Source: Kordiimonas lipolytica
GTDB lineage: Bacteria; Pseudomonadota; Alphaproteobacteria; Sphingomonadales; Kordiimonadaceae
DNA length: 64,000 nt
Direction: 5' to 3'
Assembly: GCF_001550065.1 (NCBI RefSeq)
Contig: NZ_LRUB01000002.1
Span: 62,001-126,000, forward strand
The stretch's first letter is position 1; the number at the start of each line of letters is the position of its first letter. This document shows, one piece after another, positions 8,016-16,200 of the stretch. The translations under genes and the position numbers were made by a program. The notes under the pieces were generated by a model, which searched no databases, had not been told where the DNA came from, and saw only the letters and a program-made list of their open reading frames with translations.

Positions 8016-9323
8016 GTGGTTGAAGGCATCGATATCCAGAAGCTCGCGGCTCAAGCAAAGGCGGGTGACGCTGACGCCCAATATAAGATGGCAGCCTACC
8101 TGTCTGGCGAAGGCCAGAAAGACGCCGCGATCAAAATGCTGCGCCAGGCCGCGACCGCTGGTCACCTTGATGCCCGGTTCACGCTTTCGAACTTCATGCT
8201 CTCGGGCCATATGGTTGACCGCGATGTCAGCCACGCCGTTCAGGTTCTAGCCCAGGCTGCGGCCAAGGATCACGAAGCGTCCATGCGGCTGCTGTCTGTG
8301 TTGAAGGCCATGGGCCATGGCTGTGATGCGGATTGGCCGGCGGCTGTGGCGCTTCTGGTTACCGGTGCACGCAAGGGCCATATGCTCGCATTGGCGGAGC
8401 TGGCGCTGTTGCGCGAGCTATATGGATTTGAAGATGACCTCAATACAGCGCTTCTTTTGGCGGCTGCAACCCGCGGTAATATTATCGCAGCCATGCAGCT
8501 TGTCAGCCGTCACCTGAAGGGGGACGGCACCATTGAAGCCGGGCTTGCCAAACAGTGGACAATGCAAGGGCGCCAGCTTGGCCACCCGCTTGCCGGCAAC
8601 CTTCTGGTGCGCTTTGAAGGCGCCACTGCCGCGGCGCTGCCTGAGCCAACGGAGCTGCCGAAAATTCCGGAAGATATCCTGTCTGACCTCGCGACTGCGC
8701 CAGAAGCGCTTGCGCGCCCGCAGGCAAAAGTGGAACTGGATCGCCCGCATGTGGAAACGGTACCCGGCCTTATCGGGCCGAGCCTGTGCGAGCATATCAT
8801 CGCCTCGTCCGCGCCAAGCCTTGCGCCCGCGCGGGTGGTGGACCCGAACTCGGGCGAGCTGCGCGCCGATCCATACCGCCATTCCTACAATATGACCTTC
8901 TGGCCCGCAGACCTGGACCTTGTTCTGCATGCCATCGGGGCGCGCATGTGCGCCGCCGCAGGTGTTGCGCCTGACCATGGTGAGATGCTGAGCGTGCTTT
9001 ACTATCAACCCGGCATGTACTACGGCCCGCACTATGACTGCCTGGTCCCGGGTGCTGACGGCCAGAATGCGGAACTTGAGCGCAGCGGCCAGCGGCCAAA
9101 GACGGTACTGATTTACCTGAATGACGGTTATGAGGGTGGCAGCACAAGTTTTGTCCGCGCCGGATTCGCTCACAAAGGCGGCGTTGGTGACGCAATTGTG
9201 TTCCAGAATGTACTCGCAGACGGTGAAATTGACGAACAATCGCTGCATGAAAGCACGCCTGTGACGGCTGGGGTGAAGTGGATCGCTTCCAAATGGATCA
9301 GGGAAAAAAGCTATCAATTTTAA
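8016..9323 (+). CDS. Sel1-repeat / prolyl 4-hydroxylase-type 2OG-Fe(II) dioxygenase
   Basis: Residues ~10-200 are Sel1/TPR-like alpha repeats (AQAKAGDADAQYKMAAYL, AATAGHLDARFTLSNFML). Residues ~245-430 form a P4Hc-type 2-oxoglutarate/Fe(II) oxygenase. The facial triad is visible: His339 and Asp341 in GPHYD and His411 in LHEST, with Lys421 (AGVKW) for 2-oxoglutarate. The repeats probably present a protein substrate. The GTG start directly follows the lepA stop (TAGGTG). Known bacterial prolyl hydroxylases of this class include one acting on EF-Tu in Pseudomonas. A translation-factor substrate here is an inference from position alone. Confidence 0.85.
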   Translation: MVEGIDIQKLAAQAKAGDADAQYKMAAYLSGEGQKDAAIKMLRQAATAGHLDARFTLSNFMLSGHMVDRDVSHAVQVLAQAAAKDHEASMRLLSVLKAMGHGCDADWPAAVALLVTGARKGHMLALAELALLRELYGFEDDLNTALLLAAATRGNIIAAMQLVSRHLKGDGTIEAGLAKQWTMQGRQLGHPLAGNLLVRFEGATAAALPEPTELPKIPEDILSDLATAPEALARPQAKVELDRPHVETVPGLIGPSLCEHIIASSAPSLAPARVVDPNSGELRADPYRHSYNMTFWPADLDLVLHAIGARMCAAAGVAPDHGEMLSVLYYQPGMYYGPHYDCLVPGADGQNAELERSGQRPKTVLIYLNDGYEGGSTSFVRAGFAHKGGVGDAIVFQNVLADGEIDEQSLHESTPVTAGVKWIASKWIREKSYQF

Positions 9324-9452
9324 GGACTTTTGCTCTTTTCTTGATAGGCCTGATATGGGACAAACGAAAAATTTTTTCGCCAGATTCCAACTTTTTGATT
9401 TTTCGAGACTCTGTTTACCGGTTGTTAACAGGCTTCATTCTATAAAGAGGGT

Positions 9453-9535
9453 GCTGATACAGCCTAATAGCTCCCTTGATCTGACTGTGTCGCGCGGAAC
9501 CGCATGTCCTCCCCCGATTGCGGTTCCGCTTTTTT
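9453..9535 (+). ncRNA. Candidate small RNA with CCUCCCCC loop
   Basis: If transcription starts just after the TATAAA box (9441-9446), an ~83-nt RNA would end at the intrinsic terminator. Its final hairpin has an 11-bp perfect stem and a 14-nt loop containing CCTCCCCC, complementary to Shine-Dalgarno sequences. Alphaproteobacterial small RNAs with anti-SD loops (alpha-r15 / CUCCUCCC class) have a similar design. The promoter is not well supported, so this remains a candidate. It could instead be the 3' UTR of the lepA operon. Confidence 0.3.
9494..9535 (+). terminator. Rho-independent terminator
   Basis: GCGGAACCGCA (9494-9504) pairs perfectly with TGCGGTTCCGC (9519-9529), followed by six T. 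It is a strong intrinsic terminator on the plus strand. Confidence 0.9.
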
Positions 9536-9629
9536 ATGCACGCAGCTTTTTTCCGATTGATGCGCCTTCCTCTTGCATGTAGCCCGAAGATGACTTTGAA
9601 TAAGCCCTGATAACAACGGCAGGTCTGGT

Positions 9630-10508
9630 ATGCGTTTGATTCAGTTGATCATTTTGACAATGTCTTTGGTGGGCACGCTTGTGCTGGCTCCGCATGCCGT
9701 CGCGCAGATACAAGGCGATGGGGCCGATCCGCGTCAGCTCGCACATGACATTTATGTGGGTGTCAACCGGGGCTCGCCCCCGGCGGCCGTGGCGCTCAAG
9801 CTTGCCGAAGTGATTCAGGTGTACCGATTCCGCTGTACCCGGGTGACTGACTATCAGGTTTTTGTTTCGCGCCCGAATCTCTTGGATATCAAGGCAAAAT
9901 GCAGTGGGGACCCGCTTTACGGGGTGACCGTGGCGTCGAACGGTTATGTGGCAGTTTATGGCGGTAACGGCATTCTTGGGGCGCTCGACCGGCGCGACGG
10001 GTTGATCTACAGCTTTTCGGCCTCGGGTGAGATGGAATCCGATTCGCGCCTGACGGCAGATCAGGCGATCGACGAAACCGTTGAGCGCCTGCAACTGGGG
10101 GACGGCTTGAACCTTTGGTATATTCTGGCGATGTTCGCGGTTCTGCTGGCCATCTTCATATTGATTGCAGGGGTGTGGCTCAAGATGTGGCGCCGCCGCA
10201 CCACCAAGGAGCGGCAGCGGCGCAAGGTCAAGCCCATGGCACGGCACACGATTCAGGCCACAAGCGATATCAAGGATATGCTGCTGAAGGAAAGCACGCG
10301 CGTTGCGGCCAATATCTACAAGCACCCGTCAGGTATTTTCATTGCCCGTGGCAAGCGCGGTAAACGTCGGTTCTACAGGTCACGTTTCTGGGCGGCAATG
10401 TATCGGTCTCTTGGTCTCAGGATGTTTGAGACCAGCGCCCCGCAACTGATGAATGTCGAGATTCTGGGGGCAGATGCACAACCAGAAGACGGACGTCGGG
10501 AAGACTAG
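9630..10508 (+). CDS. Uncharacterised single-pass membrane protein with signal peptide
   Basis: A 292-residue protein I do not recognise. Residues 1-25 form a signal peptide (MRLIQLIILTMSLVGTLVLA...AVAQ). Residues ~30-160 are a probable periplasmic domain with two Cys (RCTR and AKCSG) that could form a disulfide. Residues ~165-188 are a transmembrane helix (LWYILAMFAVLLAIFILIAGVW). A strongly basic cytoplasmic tail follows (KMWRRRTTKERQRRKVK). Basic tails suggest contact with nucleic acid or membrane lipids, but nothing more can be said. Its stop overlaps by 4 bp the stop of the small convergent membrane protein gene. Confidence 0.7.
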   Translation: MRLIQLIILTMSLVGTLVLAPHAVAQIQGDGADPRQLAHDIYVGVNRGSPPAAVALKLAEVIQVYRFRCTRVTDYQVFVSRPNLLDIKAKCSGDPLYGVTVASNGYVAVYGGNGILGALDRRDGLIYSFSASGEMESDSRLTADQAIDETVERLQLGDGLNLWYILAMFAVLLAIFILIAGVWLKMWRRRTTKERQRRKVKPMARHTIQATSDIKDMLLKESTRVAANIYKHPSGIFIARGKRGKRRFYRSRFWAAMYRSLGLRMFETSAPQLMNVEILGADAQPEDGRRED

Positions 10509-10717
10509 CGCCGGAAAGGCGGGGTCCAGTCCAGCCCTGTGGTGATGGCGATCAGGTGGGCGGCAAAGACAAAGAACCCTACAATCCCAAGGAACTGGAT
10601 ATAGAAAGGCGGCACCAGGGAGACCGTGCCCAGCTCGTGTTTCTTTTCGCGCCAAAAGCCGAAGGCCCAAACCAGTACGCAGGCTGCAAGGCCGATAATC
10701 GTTTCTTTAACTGACAT
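10505..10717 (-). CDS. Small two-helix membrane protein, function unknown
   Basis: A 70-residue protein with two hydrophobic segments (residues ~6-21, TIIGLAACVLVWAFGF, and ~36-58, VPPFYIQFLGIVGFFVFAAHLIA) separated by a charged loop (WREKKHE). No family recognised. It lies 4 bases downstream of the EAL-domain gene on the same strand and is probably cotranscribed with it. That makes a membrane partner of the c-di-GMP protein conceivable, but this is not shown. Confidence 0.6.
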   Translation of the reverse strand: MSVKETIIGLAACVLVWAFGFWREKKHELGTVSLVPPFYIQFLGIVGFFVFAAHLIAITTGLDWTPPFRR

Positions 10718-10721
10718 AATG

Positions 10722-12332
10722 CTAGTCTGTCTGCGGTGAGAAATCGGGCTTGCCGAAATGGAAGCCTTGGGCGAAATCTACTCCCAGCGAACGCAGGAAG
10801 TCTGCCTGGAAGCGGTTTTCCACGTGTTCGCCGATGGTCTTGACACCAAGGTCATTGCACAGGCGCACGATCGACAGAAGGAAAGTTGGCCGGTAACCCG
10901 GTGTGTTCATGTCTTCCACATAGGAACCGTCAATCTTCACATAGTCCACATTGAAGGCTCGCAGATACTGGTAGCCCGCCGCCCCTGCGCCGAAATCGTC
11001 CAGGCAGATGCGGTAGTCCATGGCCTTCAGGTCATTGAGGATGGCTTCAACCTTCTCAAGATTCTCAATGGCGGCTGTTTCGGTCAGCTCCACCAGGATA
11101 TTGCGGGAGGCATCCTTGCCGGCGGTAAATTCTTTCATCAGCTGGTCAGTATAGCGGCTGTTGTCCAGCGTCCGCCCTGAGATGTTGACCGCAAGCGTCA
11201 GCGGGTTCCCCAGCTTCTTCATCTTCTTCACATAGTCGATCGCCTTGTGGCACAGGGCGATGTCAAACTCTTCGATGATACCCACTTCTTCGGCGAAGCG
11301 GATGATATCCAGCGTGCTCTGGTCGCCCATGCGGTCGTCGAACCGGCTCAGCACTTCATTGTGATGCACTTCGTTCGTCGACAGCGAATAGACCGGCTGG
11401 AATGCCATCTTGAAAGTCCCTGTCTCGATCATATGGCGCATGCCAACCACGCGGCGCTGGGCTTCGGACGCCATATCTTCATAGGCCGTGGATAGCGATT
11501 CGAAATCCACTGCTCCCGGGTCTTTTACAAACTGGTTCAGCACGTAAGTGAGGGTCCTCAATACCTGGTCCTCGGTGCCTTCTTTCGGGATGTCGGAGGC
11601 CACCGTTGAATAGGCGGTCTTCAGCGTGACGTTTTCATCAACATGCTCAAGGGTGCTGCCCAGGTGCGATCCGTCCGATTTGGTGCGGTGCAGGAAAGCA
11701 AAATGCTTGTCGCCGATCTGCCCGGCAATCTCGCCGTCCACCGAAAGTGTCTTGAGGTGCGCGGCCACCTGCTTGAGCAGCGTCCGCATATATTTGGGGC
11801 CGAACTTCTTCTTGGCATCCTCGATGCCTTCCACTTCGACAGCTGTCATATAAAGATTGCTGCCGACCGGGTTGTCTTTCATGGTGCGCGCCGCCAGTTC
11901 CATGAAGCTGTCGCGCTGCAAGAGGCCGGTTTCCGGATCGGTCATATTGTCCGTACCGCCGCCGCCCAGGGGCGCGGCCCGAAGCGCCAGGAAAGTGTGG
12001 CTGTCATCGCCGGGCATCTTCAGCGCAAACAGCCGAAGCGCCAGGCTGCGGCCACCATGCGAGATGAAACGTAGCGGAATTGGACCGATTCTACCCTTGT
12101 GGTTCAGATGTTGTTGAAGCGCCGCATAGACATCGCGGTCGTCTTCATCGATCTGGTTGATGATCGGTTCACCAATCAGGCTGCCTGCGTCTGTGCCCAC
12201 GCGCTCTGTGGCGCCACCCTCGAAAACGATCTTGCCTTTGTCGTTGACCTCGAAAAAGATCTCGGCAGCGGCAAAAGCAAAGGCGACGAAGCGTTCACGT
12301 TCTTTTTTGATTTCTTCAATAGGGCCGGACAT
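10722..12332 (-). CDS. PAS / degenerate GGDEF / EAL protein (putative c-di-GMP phosphodiesterase)
   Basis: A 536-residue cytoplasmic protein. Residues ~15-120 resemble a PAS sensor. Residues ~130-280 are a degenerate GGDEF domain in which the active site reads IGDKH (~206-210), so cyclase activity is not expected. Residues ~295-530 are an EAL domain with EVL (326-328) in place of EAL, and with the metal/catalytic residues retained: AVNIS (Asn383), ELTE (415-418), DDFGAG (445-450) and YVKID (Lys466). It is therefore probably an active c-di-GMP hydrolase, perhaps regulated by the degenerate domain. A small membrane protein gene follows it. Confidence 0.88.
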   Translation of the reverse strand: MSGPIEEIKKERERFVAFAFAAAEIFFEVNDKGKIVFEGGATERVGTDAGSLIGEPIINQIDEDDRDVYAALQQHLNHKGRIGPIPLRFISHGGRSLALRLFALKMPGDDSHTFLALRAAPLGGGGTDNMTDPETGLLQRDSFMELAARTMKDNPVGSNLYMTAVEVEGIEDAKKKFGPKYMRTLLKQVAAHLKTLSVDGEIAGQIGDKHFAFLHRTKSDGSHLGSTLEHVDENVTLKTAYSTVASDIPKEGTEDQVLRTLTYVLNQFVKDPGAVDFESLSTAYEDMASEAQRRVVGMRHMIETGTFKMAFQPVYSLSTNEVHHNEVLSRFDDRMGDQSTLDIIRFAEEVGIIEEFDIALCHKAIDYVKKMKKLGNPLTLAVNISGRTLDNSRYTDQLMKEFTAGKDASRNILVELTETAAIENLEKVEAILNDLKAMDYRICLDDFGAGAAGYQYLRAFNVDYVKIDGSYVEDMNTPGYRPTFLLSIVRLCNDLGVKTIGEHVENRFQADFLRSLGVDFAQGFHFGKPDFSPQTD

Positions 12333-12519
12333 AGCGTTCCTGTTTGGCGTCGCAGCTTGTGCTGCGAAAAATTCCTACCCCCTTCCTTCTATTGCTATTC
12401 GGGAAAGGTAAAGGATTTATCATGAAACCACTAAAAACTTATCGCGCTTGTGATGCAAGGACAAGCTCTGCTAGGTTTTCGGACAACGAATTTACCTGAC
12501 TGACAAGGGGATATAAGAA

Positions 12520-14577
12520 ATGCGTATCACGGGGACACTCACGGCGGGCTTTCTGTGCGCTGCGGTCATGGCACCGATATCTGCGGCAGCCGATGAAGAC
12601 GCCAGAAAATTTGAACTTTCAGACATTTTCAATCTGGAATATGCCACCGGCCCACGGCTGACGCCGGACGGTGAGGCTGTTGTGTATGAGCGCCGGTCGC
12701 TCGATATCATGACAGACAGCACCCGGTCCAATATTTGGCGTGTAAACCTGGATGGCAGCGGTCACCGCCCAGTGCTGTCGGGCAAGGCCAGCTACCGCAT
12801 GCCGCGTTTCTCATCAGACGGCAGCCGCATGGCTTATGTGTCGTCCGTAGAAGGCAAGAACCAGATTTACGTGCGCTGGCTGGATACCGGGGAGACCGCC
12901 CGTGTGACCGACCTGCAGTATGGCCCCGGGTCGCTTTCCTGGTCGCCCGACGGCAGCATGATCGCTTTCACCATGTTTGTGCCGACAGACGCCAAACCGC
13001 TCTATAGCCTGCCACCCGCCCCGAAGGGGGCAACTTGGGCTGGGCCGGCCAAGGTGGTTGACCGGGTGACCTACCGGGCGGACGGCGCAGGCTATTTGCC
13101 GCGCGGCTTTACCCATGTGTTTGTGGTGCCGGCTGACGGCGGCACCCCGCGTCAGGTAACAAGCGGTGACTATAACCACGGCGGCGCGCTGGCCTGGACC
13201 GCTGATTCGCAGAATATCATCTTTTCCGCCAACCGCGTGGAAGGGTGGGAGCTCAACGGCCGTGAATCCGAAATCCACAGCGTGAACGTCGCTTCGGGTG
13301 ACATCACGACCCTGACGAACCGCAAAGGTCCGGACGTTGCGCCCCAGATTTCGCCGGACGGCAAGCTGGTCGCCTACCTGGGCTTCGACGATGATGGCCT
13401 CTCCAGCAAGAATGCCCAGCTTTATGTCATGAATACAGACGGCAGCGGCAGCCGCGCCCTGTTGCCGACGCTTGATCGCGGTATCGGTGAAATCCAATGG
13501 GCGCCCGATGGCCGCGGCATCTTCTACAGCTATGACAATAACGGCAAGAGGCTGGTGGCTTATGTAAACCTGGTGGGCGGTGGCCGCGTGATGACCGATG
13601 CGGTTGGCGGCACCACGCTGGGTCGCCCCTACACCAGCGGCACGTTCCGGGCCACGGCTGATGGCCGCGTGGTCTTTACCCAGTCGCGCACCGATCGCCC
13701 GGCTGACCTGGCGGTGGTGGACCGGATATCGAATGTCACCACGCTGACAGACCTGAACGGCGACGTGCTAGGCCACCGCGCGATGGCGAGCGTGGAGGAG
13801 ATTTCCTTCCCAGCCAGCGTTGGCGGACACCAGATACACGCGTGGGTCGCCAAGCCCGCTGACTTCGACCCGTCGAAGAAATACCCGCTGCTTCTGGAAA
13901 TCCACGGTGGCCCGCACACGGCCTATGGCCCGCAGTTCTCCGCCGAAATTCAGGGGTATGCCGCTGCCGGCTATGTTGTGGTCTACGGCAACCCGCGGGG
14001 CAGTACTTCTTATGGCGAATCTTTCGCCAATGAGATTCACCAGAACTATCCGTCGAACGACTATGACGATCTGATGGATTCGGTGAACCAGGTCATCGCC
14101 CAAGGTTATATCGATGAAGACCGGATGTATGTCACGGGTGGTTCCGGCGGCGGCGTGCTGACGGCCTGGATTGTCGGCAAGACAGATCGCTTCCGCGCAG
14201 CCGTGGTGGCCAAGCCGGTGATCAACTGGACCAGCTTCGTGCTGACCGCCGATTTCAGCCCCTTCTTCACCAAATATTGGTTCGACGGCTTCCCATGGGA
14301 AAACCAGGAAAACTACTGGAAACGGTCACCGCTCAGCCTTGTCGGCAATGTGAAGACACCAACCATGCTGTTGACCGGCGAAGAGGATTACCGCACGCCC
14401 ATGTCGGAAACTGAGCAATATTACCAGGCGCTGAAGCTTCAGAAAGTCGATAGCGTGATGGTACGCATCCCGGGCGCTGGGCACGGTATCGCTGCCAAGC
14501 CGTCTAACCTGGTGCAGAAGATCGGTAACATTCTGGCCTGGTTTGACAAATACAAACCGGAAGCCGAAGCCGACTAG
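12520..14577 (+). CDS. Secreted S9-family prolyl oligopeptidase-type peptidase
   Basis: A 685-residue serine peptidase. A signal peptide (residues 1-25, ...APISAAA-DED) precedes an N-terminal beta-propeller built of TolB/WD40-like repeats (ARL, SWSPDGS, QISPDGK, QWAPDGR at ~90-370). The C-terminal alpha/beta hydrolase domain follows (~430-685). The catalytic triad is visible: Ser542 in GGSGG, Asp623 in GEEDYR and His655 in GAGHG. The family cleaves short oligopeptides as dipeptidyl/acylaminoacyl peptidases, so it probably scavenges peptides in the periplasm. It ends at an intrinsic terminator. Confidence 0.93.
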   Translation: MRITGTLTAGFLCAAVMAPISAAADEDARKFELSDIFNLEYATGPRLTPDGEAVVYERRSLDIMTDSTRSNIWRVNLDGSGHRPVLSGKASYRMPRFSSDGSRMAYVSSVEGKNQIYVRWLDTGETARVTDLQYGPGSLSWSPDGSMIAFTMFVPTDAKPLYSLPPAPKGATWAGPAKVVDRVTYRADGAGYLPRGFTHVFVVPADGGTPRQVTSGDYNHGGALAWTADSQNIIFSANRVEGWELNGRESEIHSVNVASGDITTLTNRKGPDVAPQISPDGKLVAYLGFDDDGLSSKNAQLYVMNTDGSGSRALLPTLDRGIGEIQWAPDGRGIFYSYDNNGKRLVAYVNLVGGGRVMTDAVGGTTLGRPYTSGTFRATADGRVVFTQSRTDRPADLAVVDRISNVTTLTDLNGDVLGHRAMASVEEISFPASVGGHQIHAWVAKPADFDPSKKYPLLLEIHGGPHTAYGPQFSAEIQGYAAAGYVVVYGNPRGSTSYGESFANEIHQNYPSNDYDDLMDSVNQVIAQGYIDEDRMYVTGGSGGGVLTAWIVGKTDRFRAAVVAKPVINWTSFVLTADFSPFFTKYWFDGFPWENQENYWKRSPLSLVGNVKTPTMLLTGEEDYRTPMSETEQYYQALKLQKVDSVMVRIPGAGHGIAAKPSNLVQKIGNILAWFDKYKPEAEAD

Positions 14578-14600
14578 CGGCTGAGGCATAAGGAATAGGA

Positions 14601-14625
14601 AAGGGCGTCATTCGGCGCCCTTTTT
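14601..14625 (+). terminator. Rho-independent terminator after the S9 peptidase gene
   Basis: AAGGGCG (14601-14607) pairs with CGCCCTT (14616-14622) around an 8-base loop, with the T-run continuing to 14625. It starts 23 bases after the peptidase stop codon. Confidence 0.8.
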
Positions 14626-14722
14626 ATATGTTGAATGCGGCCGATGGTCCCAGCCGGTTGACATAAAAGCCCTGCCAATCAAGGATTGGTCGAACGCACC
14701 AGCCGATACCGGGGGAGAACCG

Positions 14723-16156
14723 ATGGCAGGAGAGCAACAGGCGCACCAGCCGGTGGAGATGCTACACCCGCGGTCGCTGAAATATCTGAGCCGCTATCTG
14801 CGCATCTTGGTGCGGGGTCGGCTGTGGTTGCAGGTGGTGATCGGCATGATCGCGGGGCTTGTGCTGGGCTATGGCCTCGGGCCGACAGCCGGTCTGGTGC
14901 CAGCCGACATTTCCGCCACCATTGTCAGCTGGGTGGCGCTGCCGGGGCATCTGTTCCTGGCGCTTATTCAGATGATCGTGATTCCGCTGATTTTCGCTTC
15001 CGTCATCCGCGGGCTGGCAGCCAGCGAAAATATGGAACAGCTCAGAAGCCTTGGCATGCGCATCGTGCCCTATTTTATCTGCACCACGGCGATCGCCATC
15101 ACCATCGGGCTGGTGGCTGCGATGGTCATCCAGCCCGGCCATTATGTAGACGCTGAAACCGTGCGCGCCACGCTTGGTGGCCTGCCGCAGGTCTCTGCGC
15201 CCGTATCGGCTGAGATCATCGGTATCGGCGACATACCTGAGAAGATACTGGGTATCCTGCCCACCAACCCGCTTGTCGCCATGACGGACATGGACATGCT
15301 GAAGGTGGTGTTGTTTGCCGTGATTGTGGGCGTGGCACTGGTGCTGATGGAACCCGTGCAGGCCAAGCCGCTTCTTGACCTTCTTGGGTCGTTGCAGGCG
15401 GTGTGCATGACCGTTGTGCGCTGGGCGATGCTTTTGGCGCCATTCGCAGTTTTTGGCCTGATGACACAGCTGACCTCCAAGATTGGGTTTGATGCCCTTT
15501 TCGGCATGGCCGTTTATGTGCTGACGGTTTTGGCGGGGCTTGGCGTGCTGTTTCTTTTCTATATGACGGTTGTCACGCTTGTGGCGCGCCGGAACCCGAT
15601 TGAGTTTGTGGGCCAGATCAGGGAGCTGCTGCTGCTGGCTTTTTCCACCTCAAGCTCGGCTGCCGTGATGCCGCTGTCGATCCGCACGGCGGAAGACAAG
15701 CTGGATGTCCGGCCCTCCATCAGCCAGTTTATCGTGCCCATCGGGGCCACCATCAACATGGACGGCACAGCACTTTACCAGGGCGTGGCTGCCGTATTTT
15801 TGGCGCAAGTGTTCGGTGTCGATATCGGCCTTTCTGGCTATCTGCTTATTGTCCTAACGTCTGTTGGGGCCTCCATCGGCACACCCGCCACGCCGGGGGT
15901 GGGGATTGTGATCCTCTCGATGGTGGTTACATCTGTTGGAATTCCGGTTGAGGGCATTGTGCTGATCATGGGGGTGGACCGGATTTTGGACATGTGCCGC
16001 ACCATGCTGAATGTCACCGGCGATATGGTGGCCTCCACCGTGATGGACCGCTGGGTGGGCGGTGCGCGGCCGCTGCAGATGGAACTGGCAGCCGAAGCCC
16101 GGCGCGAAAGTATCCGCCGCGAAACCGGCGAAGACATCATCATCACCAAGCATTAA
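14723..16156 (+). CDS. Dicarboxylate/amino acid:cation symporter (DAACS, GltP/DctA type)
   Basis: A 477-residue inner-membrane protein with the usual multi-helix layout. Diagnostic motifs are the serine-rich hairpin 'LLAFSTSSSAAVMPLSI', the TM7 motif 'GATINMDGTALY', and the HP2 segment 'SVGASIGTPATPGVGIVIL'. Members import C4-dicarboxylates, glutamate or aspartate with protons or sodium; the substrate cannot be fixed from sequence. The ~35-residue N-terminal extension before the first helix is hydrophilic. It lies between two intrinsic terminators and is probably a single-gene transcript. Confidence 0.93.
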   Translation: MAGEQQAHQPVEMLHPRSLKYLSRYLRILVRGRLWLQVVIGMIAGLVLGYGLGPTAGLVPADISATIVSWVALPGHLFLALIQMIVIPLIFASVIRGLAASENMEQLRSLGMRIVPYFICTTAIAITIGLVAAMVIQPGHYVDAETVRATLGGLPQVSAPVSAEIIGIGDIPEKILGILPTNPLVAMTDMDMLKVVLFAVIVGVALVLMEPVQAKPLLDLLGSLQAVCMTVVRWAMLLAPFAVFGLMTQLTSKIGFDALFGMAVYVLTVLAGLGVLFLFYMTVVTLVARRNPIEFVGQIRELLLLAFSTSSSAAVMPLSIRTAEDKLDVRPSISQFIVPIGATINMDGTALYQGVAAVFLAQVFGVDIGLSGYLLIVLTSVGASIGTPATPGVGIVILSMVVTSVGIPVEGIVLIMGVDRILDMCRTMLNVTGDMVASTVMDRWVGGARPLQMELAAEARRESIRRETGEDIIITKH

Positions 16157-16181
16157 AAAAGGCGCCCTGCGGCGCCTTTTT
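16155..16181. terminator. Bidirectional intrinsic terminator
   Basis: AAAAAAGGCGCC-CTGC-GGCGCCTTTTT has a 6-bp GC core extended by A:T pairs, with T-runs in both directions. It can serve both the symporter gene (plus) and the convergent amidohydrolase gene (minus). Confidence 0.9.
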
Positions 16182-16200
16182 CTCGTCTTTCGATAGGTCT

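Larger units (their letters stand above)
9324..9629. other. 306-bp gene-free stretch with a strong terminator
   Basis: No convincing protein gene. It holds an AT-rich section with CGAAAAATTTTTTCG, a TATAAA box at 9441-9446 without a clear -35, and a perfect 11-bp terminator hairpin at 9494-9535. The terminator lies 170 bases past the hydroxylase stop, far enough away to end a separate short transcript. Confidence 0.6.

Noticed and set aside
9355..9582. A 75-codon ORF running through the intergenic terminator
   Set aside because: It reads across a strong terminator hairpin and has no coding features.
12422..12499. A 25-codon ORF with AAAGGA upstream, before the S9 peptidase gene
   Set aside because: The ribosome site is fair, but the peptide is very short, has no features and cannot be told from chance.
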